Shown here: positions 14,736-17,200 of the stretch, piece by piece
Numbering within the stretch: position 1 is the first letter of the stretch
How the letters are laid out: every line of letters begins with the position of its first letter
NCBI GenBank assembly: GCA_015904075.1
Contig: JABMDH010000086.1
Coordinates: forward strand, 9,575 to 26,774
Length of the DNA stretch: 17,200 nucleotides
Direction of reading: 5' to 3'
Origin: Nitrospira sp.
Lineage (GTDB): Bacteria; Nitrospirota; Nitrospiria; Nitrospirales; Nitrospiraceae
Made by a program: the position numbers and the translations under genes
The notes under the pieces: model-generated
The model's input: only the letters and a program-made list of their open reading frames with translations
What the model was told of the DNA's origin: nothing
Databases searched by the model: none

Positions 14736-14763
14736 AACGAGTTTTTATGGAGGACATGACACC

Positions 14764-15384
14764 ATGGTGCAGATTAGACAGTTACTGGTACCTGTAGCCC
14801 TTACCGCCCTCATCATCGCCGGATGTGCGAAGCCGCCTTCAGAAAAGATTGAGGCGGCAGAAAAGGCTGTCAAGGATGCGCAACAGAGTGGAGCGGGCAC
14901 CTACACGGCTGAGGAGTATGCGAAGCTTGAAGGTACCCTCGCGGCGTTGAAAAAAGAGGCGAGTGAGCAGGACGGGAAGTTTGCCCTCTTTCGGGACTAC
15001 GGCAAAGTTGAACAGCTGGCTGTATCAACAACAGCCGAAGGTGCGCGCGTAAAATCAGAGGTGGCCAAGAAGAAGGAAGAAGCCAAAGCGGGAGCGCTCC
15101 AGGCTCAGCAGGTTGCCCAGGAAGCCGTCGCGTCGACTCTGAAGCTCGTCGCCAAAGCGCCGGTTGGAAAAGATCGGGCGGCGGTCGAGGCAATCAAGAA
15201 CGACGCCGACGCCCTTAAGGCCTCGCTCAATCAGGTTCAGCTGGCGATTGATAAAGAAGATTACCCGGCTGCACAGGCTCAAGCGAAGGCCATCAATGAC
15301 AAGAGCCGGGCCGTCTCAGACGAAATAGAGAGTGCGTTGGCAAAGATAGGAAAGGGAAAATCTTCTCATTCCGGGAAGAAGTAA
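14764..15384 (+). CDS. Outer-membrane-type lipoprotein, Ala/Lys-rich helical (DUF4398-like)
   Basis: A 206-residue lipoprotein of unknown function. A short signal peptide (IRQLLVPVALTALIIAG) ends in a lipobox with C21; Ala at +2 gives no inner-membrane retention signal. The mature part is almost entirely predicted helix, rich in Ala, Lys, Glu and Gln (EKIEAAEKAVKDAQQSGAG, TYTAEEYAKLEG...), resembling the DUF4398 pattern of envelope lipoproteins. The repeated alanines suggest coiled coil. The tail is basic (GKGKSSHSGKK). ATG 14764 has GGAGG 10 nt upstream. It is expressed from a sigma-54 promoter, pointing to stress-, nutrient- or surface-related control. A related lipoprotein gene begins 15 bp later but is broken. 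Its last 19 bp overlap the end of the converging, truncated porin frame. Confidence 0.8.
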   Translation: MVQIRQLLVPVALTALIIAGCAKPPSEKIEAAEKAVKDAQQSGAGTYTAEEYAKLEGTLAALKKEASEQDGKFALFRDYGKVEQLAVSTTAEGARVKSEVAKKKEEAKAGALQAQQVAQEAVASTLKLVAKAPVGKDRAAVEAIKNDADALKASLNQVQLAIDKEDYPAAQAQAKAINDKSRAVSDEIESALAKIGKGKSSHSGKK

Positions 15385-16919
15385 GGTAGAGTTTTGACGT
15401 GGCGGCAACGGGTATTACACGTGCTGGGATTGTCGGGAGCATCTGCGTCCTTCTTGTGACCGGATGTGTTCCGGCTGTTTCCCCCGACCTGATCGCCGCG
15501 ATCGATGCCATCGATCATGATTTGATTTCCATAGGGGCTCCCCGGGCGGCGCCTGAAGAGTATGTAGAGATTTTCGAACGTGTTGGCGGTGGAGCAGGTT
15601 CCATAGGCCGGGTTCAACGTACAATTTGCACGGCCGTCACCAGAGGCATAGTCGAAATTAAGAGCAAACCGTGGTTTCCAGGCCCAATCATAGAACGTGT
15701 AGCCGATCCAGTTTCTGGTCGCCCATGCACTGATGTGGAGACACTTCGTCTGATTTCCTGTCGCGCCGCAAGGTTCGGTCGTCCCGCCGGTGTCACCCAT
15801 TTGGCCGAACTGGTAGACCAACTCATTCGAGAAGTCGAAGCCGCTCTTCTTGACGGCGATACGATTCCCAATGACATGCCGCGTTTGGTTTCCATGCTTC
15901 GGTGTGCCCAAACCCTGAGCACGGACATCTGTCGAACCGAGATTGTTCTTGTAGTAGATATAAAAGGGTTCGATCAAGGACCAGGGGACGACCTTGATCT
16001 GGTTATAGAGGACCAGCATATCGACATCCCCATGCGCATTTCTCGCTTGGCCGGTCACCGGGAGGCCCGTGACCGGGTTGATATTTGGTCCCCCGCTGCC
16101 GAGCGCCGCGCCCTGTGGGAGATCAGTCTCAGCAAGCCTGAACCAGCCGAAGGATGAATCCATGAAACCCGTGCCGTATTGCGCCATGATCCCATCGAAG
16201 GAAAACCCGGTGTTTGCCCAATCGAAGTGCCCCAACAGGCTTTGATCACCGAAGACAAGGTATTGCCGTCCGGCCTTGATGCCCAGTCCAGGGACTCCGG
16301 CGAAATTGCGAATCAGCATGTAGCCGGCTCGAATCCCGAGCGAACAGGCTGATTTGCCGGTGTTGAGAGCGGGGGCGCATGTATGATTAATCGGATCCCC
16401 GTTCCCACCCCAGGTGCGGGAATCGATGAATTCGAAATACAGATTCACATCGGGAGAGATGTCATAGCCGATGCCCAATCGGGTCATCTGTTGAACGAAG
16501 GAATCGTTGGCGTTGCCTGTGAAGTGGTTGGCTATTCCCAACGGGTTGTTACAATTTCCTCCGCCTCCAATTCCTCCGCCGAAACAGAGATTGTTCCTGT
16601 ATTCAGGTCGGACGCGAAGGTCTGCGCGGATCCAGAGATTTTTGAGGTCAAAATTCCTGCCAATGTTCGGATCGAAGAGCTCGTACTTCTCCTTGAGGGG
16701 AATGCCTCGGCCGATCACGATGATATTAGTGATTCTTTCGCCTTCCGGTATTTCAAAGGCCGCATTGACGATCGTGGTGGTGGCCAAGAGGAGAGCTGGG
16801 CCGATCGCAACGGCGAGTAATAAGGCGCGTATGCCGAGGTGCTCGTTCCAGGTACGGGTCCCGAGCCCGGTTTGCCTCTGGTGTCTGGGTTGGAAAAGAA
16901 ACGAGAAAAACGATCTCAC
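15366..16919 (-). pseudogene. Truncated second porin copy with a foreign 66-residue tail
   Basis: A 517-codon open frame. Residues 1-451 are about 90% identical by eye (about 42 differences) to the intact porin at 1045-2775, including the GTG start and signal peptide. After FENLY at 15565 the similarity stops. The remaining 66 residues are read antisense through a broken lipoprotein gene and into the end of its neighbour, ending LPYFFPE. The final beta-strands and the terminal Phe needed for BAM assembly are therefore lost, and a folded barrel is unlikely. Differences cluster in the signal peptide (about 11 in the first 28 residues) while the mature part is conserved, suggesting that selection acted for most of its history and that truncation is recent. 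It could still be expressed from its tat-side promoter. Confidence 0.85.
15399..15564 (+). pseudogene. Remnant of a second lipoprotein gene, cut off by rearrangement
   Basis: GTG 15399 with AAGGTAGAG about 9 nt upstream starts a lipoprotein signal (RAGIVGSICVLLVTGC, lipobox Cys at residue 23), then VPAVSPDLIAAIDAIDHDLI and PRAAPEEYVEIF. The AA..A...EEY pattern recalls the beginning of the upstream lipoprotein, so it is probably a paralogue in the same sigma-54 operon, 15 bp downstream. After about 55 codons the sequence becomes antisense porin. The frame happens to stay open to 16157, giving a 252-residue chimera of lipoprotein head and antisense-porin body. The native remainder is not in the window. 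Confidence 0.75.
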
Positions 16920-17200
16920 GTAACGGTGGTTCCTTGAGACTAGTGGTGTATCGGCGGGTGGTGATGATGCACGATCAAACCTGACCCGGCTGGCCGGCTG
17001 TTTTGTCTTCGACCTGTTTGGCTGCGGAGTTGATTTCCTCTTCCGTCTCTTTCAGCGATGCCTGGAAGTCCTGTTCTGCCATTTTGACTTCTTGTTGAAT
17101 CAGATTCAACTCGGGCTCGACGGATTTCCGCAAATCTTCCGTCACATCCTTGAATCCTTTAAAGGCTTTTCCGACTTGCCGCCCCACCTCCGGCAATTGT
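15565..17200. repeat. Right copy of the 1.6-kb direct repeat
   Basis: Collinear with 1421-3056 at a constant offset of 14,144. It begins abruptly inside the porin frame at 15565 (TAGAGATTTTC opposite TAGAAGTTTTC) and continues to the window edge, so its true right boundary is unknown. Confidence 0.9.
16975..17200 (-). CDS. TatA/TatB-family subunit, second copy, 5' end outside window
   Basis: About 74 codons of a paralogue of the TatB-like protein at 2831-3124, beginning here at QLPEVGRQVGKAFKGFKDVT and ending GQPGQV. Only a few residues differ from the first copy (for example EEINSAAKQVEDKTA against EEELNAAAKQAEDKGT). The membrane helix and start lie outside the window. It precedes the truncated porin by 55 bp, the same spacing as in the first module. 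The frame is intact over the visible part. Confidence 0.85.
   Translation of the reverse strand, partial: QLPEVGRQVGKAFKGFKDVTEDLRKSVEPELNLIQQEVKMAEQDFQASLKETEEEINSAAKQVEDKTAGQPGQV

Larger units (their letters stand above)
14409..14763. other. Divergent 355-bp intergenic region between rpmH and the lipoprotein gene
   Basis: Contents: an rpmH-side TATAAT box, a C/T-rich stretch (14515-14565), an A/T-rich block (about 14605-14655), a sigma-54 promoter facing right, and a leader hairpin before the lipoprotein gene. I looked for DnaA boxes (TTATCCACA and near variants, both strands) and found none, so there is no evidence that this is oriC despite its classic position. No small gene is supported. 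Confidence 0.7.

Noticed and set aside
1..17200. CRISPR arrays, tRNA/rRNA genes, transposases, phage genes
   Set aside because: None seen: no regularly spaced repeats, no tRNA-like cloverleaf ends noticed, and no recombinase or transposase motifs in any credible frame.

Overview
The window looks like part of the chromosome of a Nitrospira-type bacterium (phylum Nitrospirota). The basis is the gene content: an alginate-export-type outer-membrane porin beside Tat subunits, two tandem bactofilins directly behind parAB, and a short palindromic repeat of a kind I recall from Nitrospira genomes. The genus is an inference. The diderm (Gram-negative-type) envelope is better supported, by outer-membrane beta-barrels with a C-terminal Phe, a long-periplasmic-domain YidC and lipoproteins.

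Layout. Nearly everything from 1 to 14408 reads on the minus strand, so transcription runs from high to low coordinates. Starting at 14408, the conserved origin-proximal block is rpmH, rnpA, yidD, yidC, mnmE, mnmG, rsmG, parA, parB. It is followed by two bactofilin genes, mnmA, tatA, a tatB-like gene, an alginate-export-type porin, a small palindromic repeat, and a recQ helicase that runs off the left edge. Two perfect 16-bp parS sites flank rsmG, one of them lying on its start codon. Upstream of rpmH the usual dnaA/oriC is absent. Instead a 355-bp divergent intergenic region carries a very good sigma-54 promoter and a strong leader hairpin that drive a plus-strand lipoprotein gene (14764-15384).

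The right end (15565-17200) is a second, diverged copy of the porin plus tatB-like module at 1421-3056. It is in the same orientation, exactly 14,144 bp away, with no net insertion or deletion over 1,636 bp, so the whole essential cluster sits between long direct repeats. The second porin lacks its C-terminal 125 residues or so. At the same breakpoint (about 15565) a second plus-strand lipoprotein gene is cut off after about 55 codons. One rearrangement therefore broke two genes and left two chimeric open frames.

How the genes work together. rpmH/rnpA/yidD/yidC serve the ribosome, tRNA 5' processing and membrane protein insertion. mnmE/mnmG make the wobble-uridine C5 modification and mnmA the 2-thiolation, so the three together build the (c)mnm5s2U34-type modification. 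parA/parB/parS segregate the origin, and the bactofilins may provide a polar scaffold for that system. The Tat subunits belong to folded-protein export and the porin to outer-membrane transport. There are no rRNA or tRNA genes, CRISPR arrays or intact insertion sequences that I can see.
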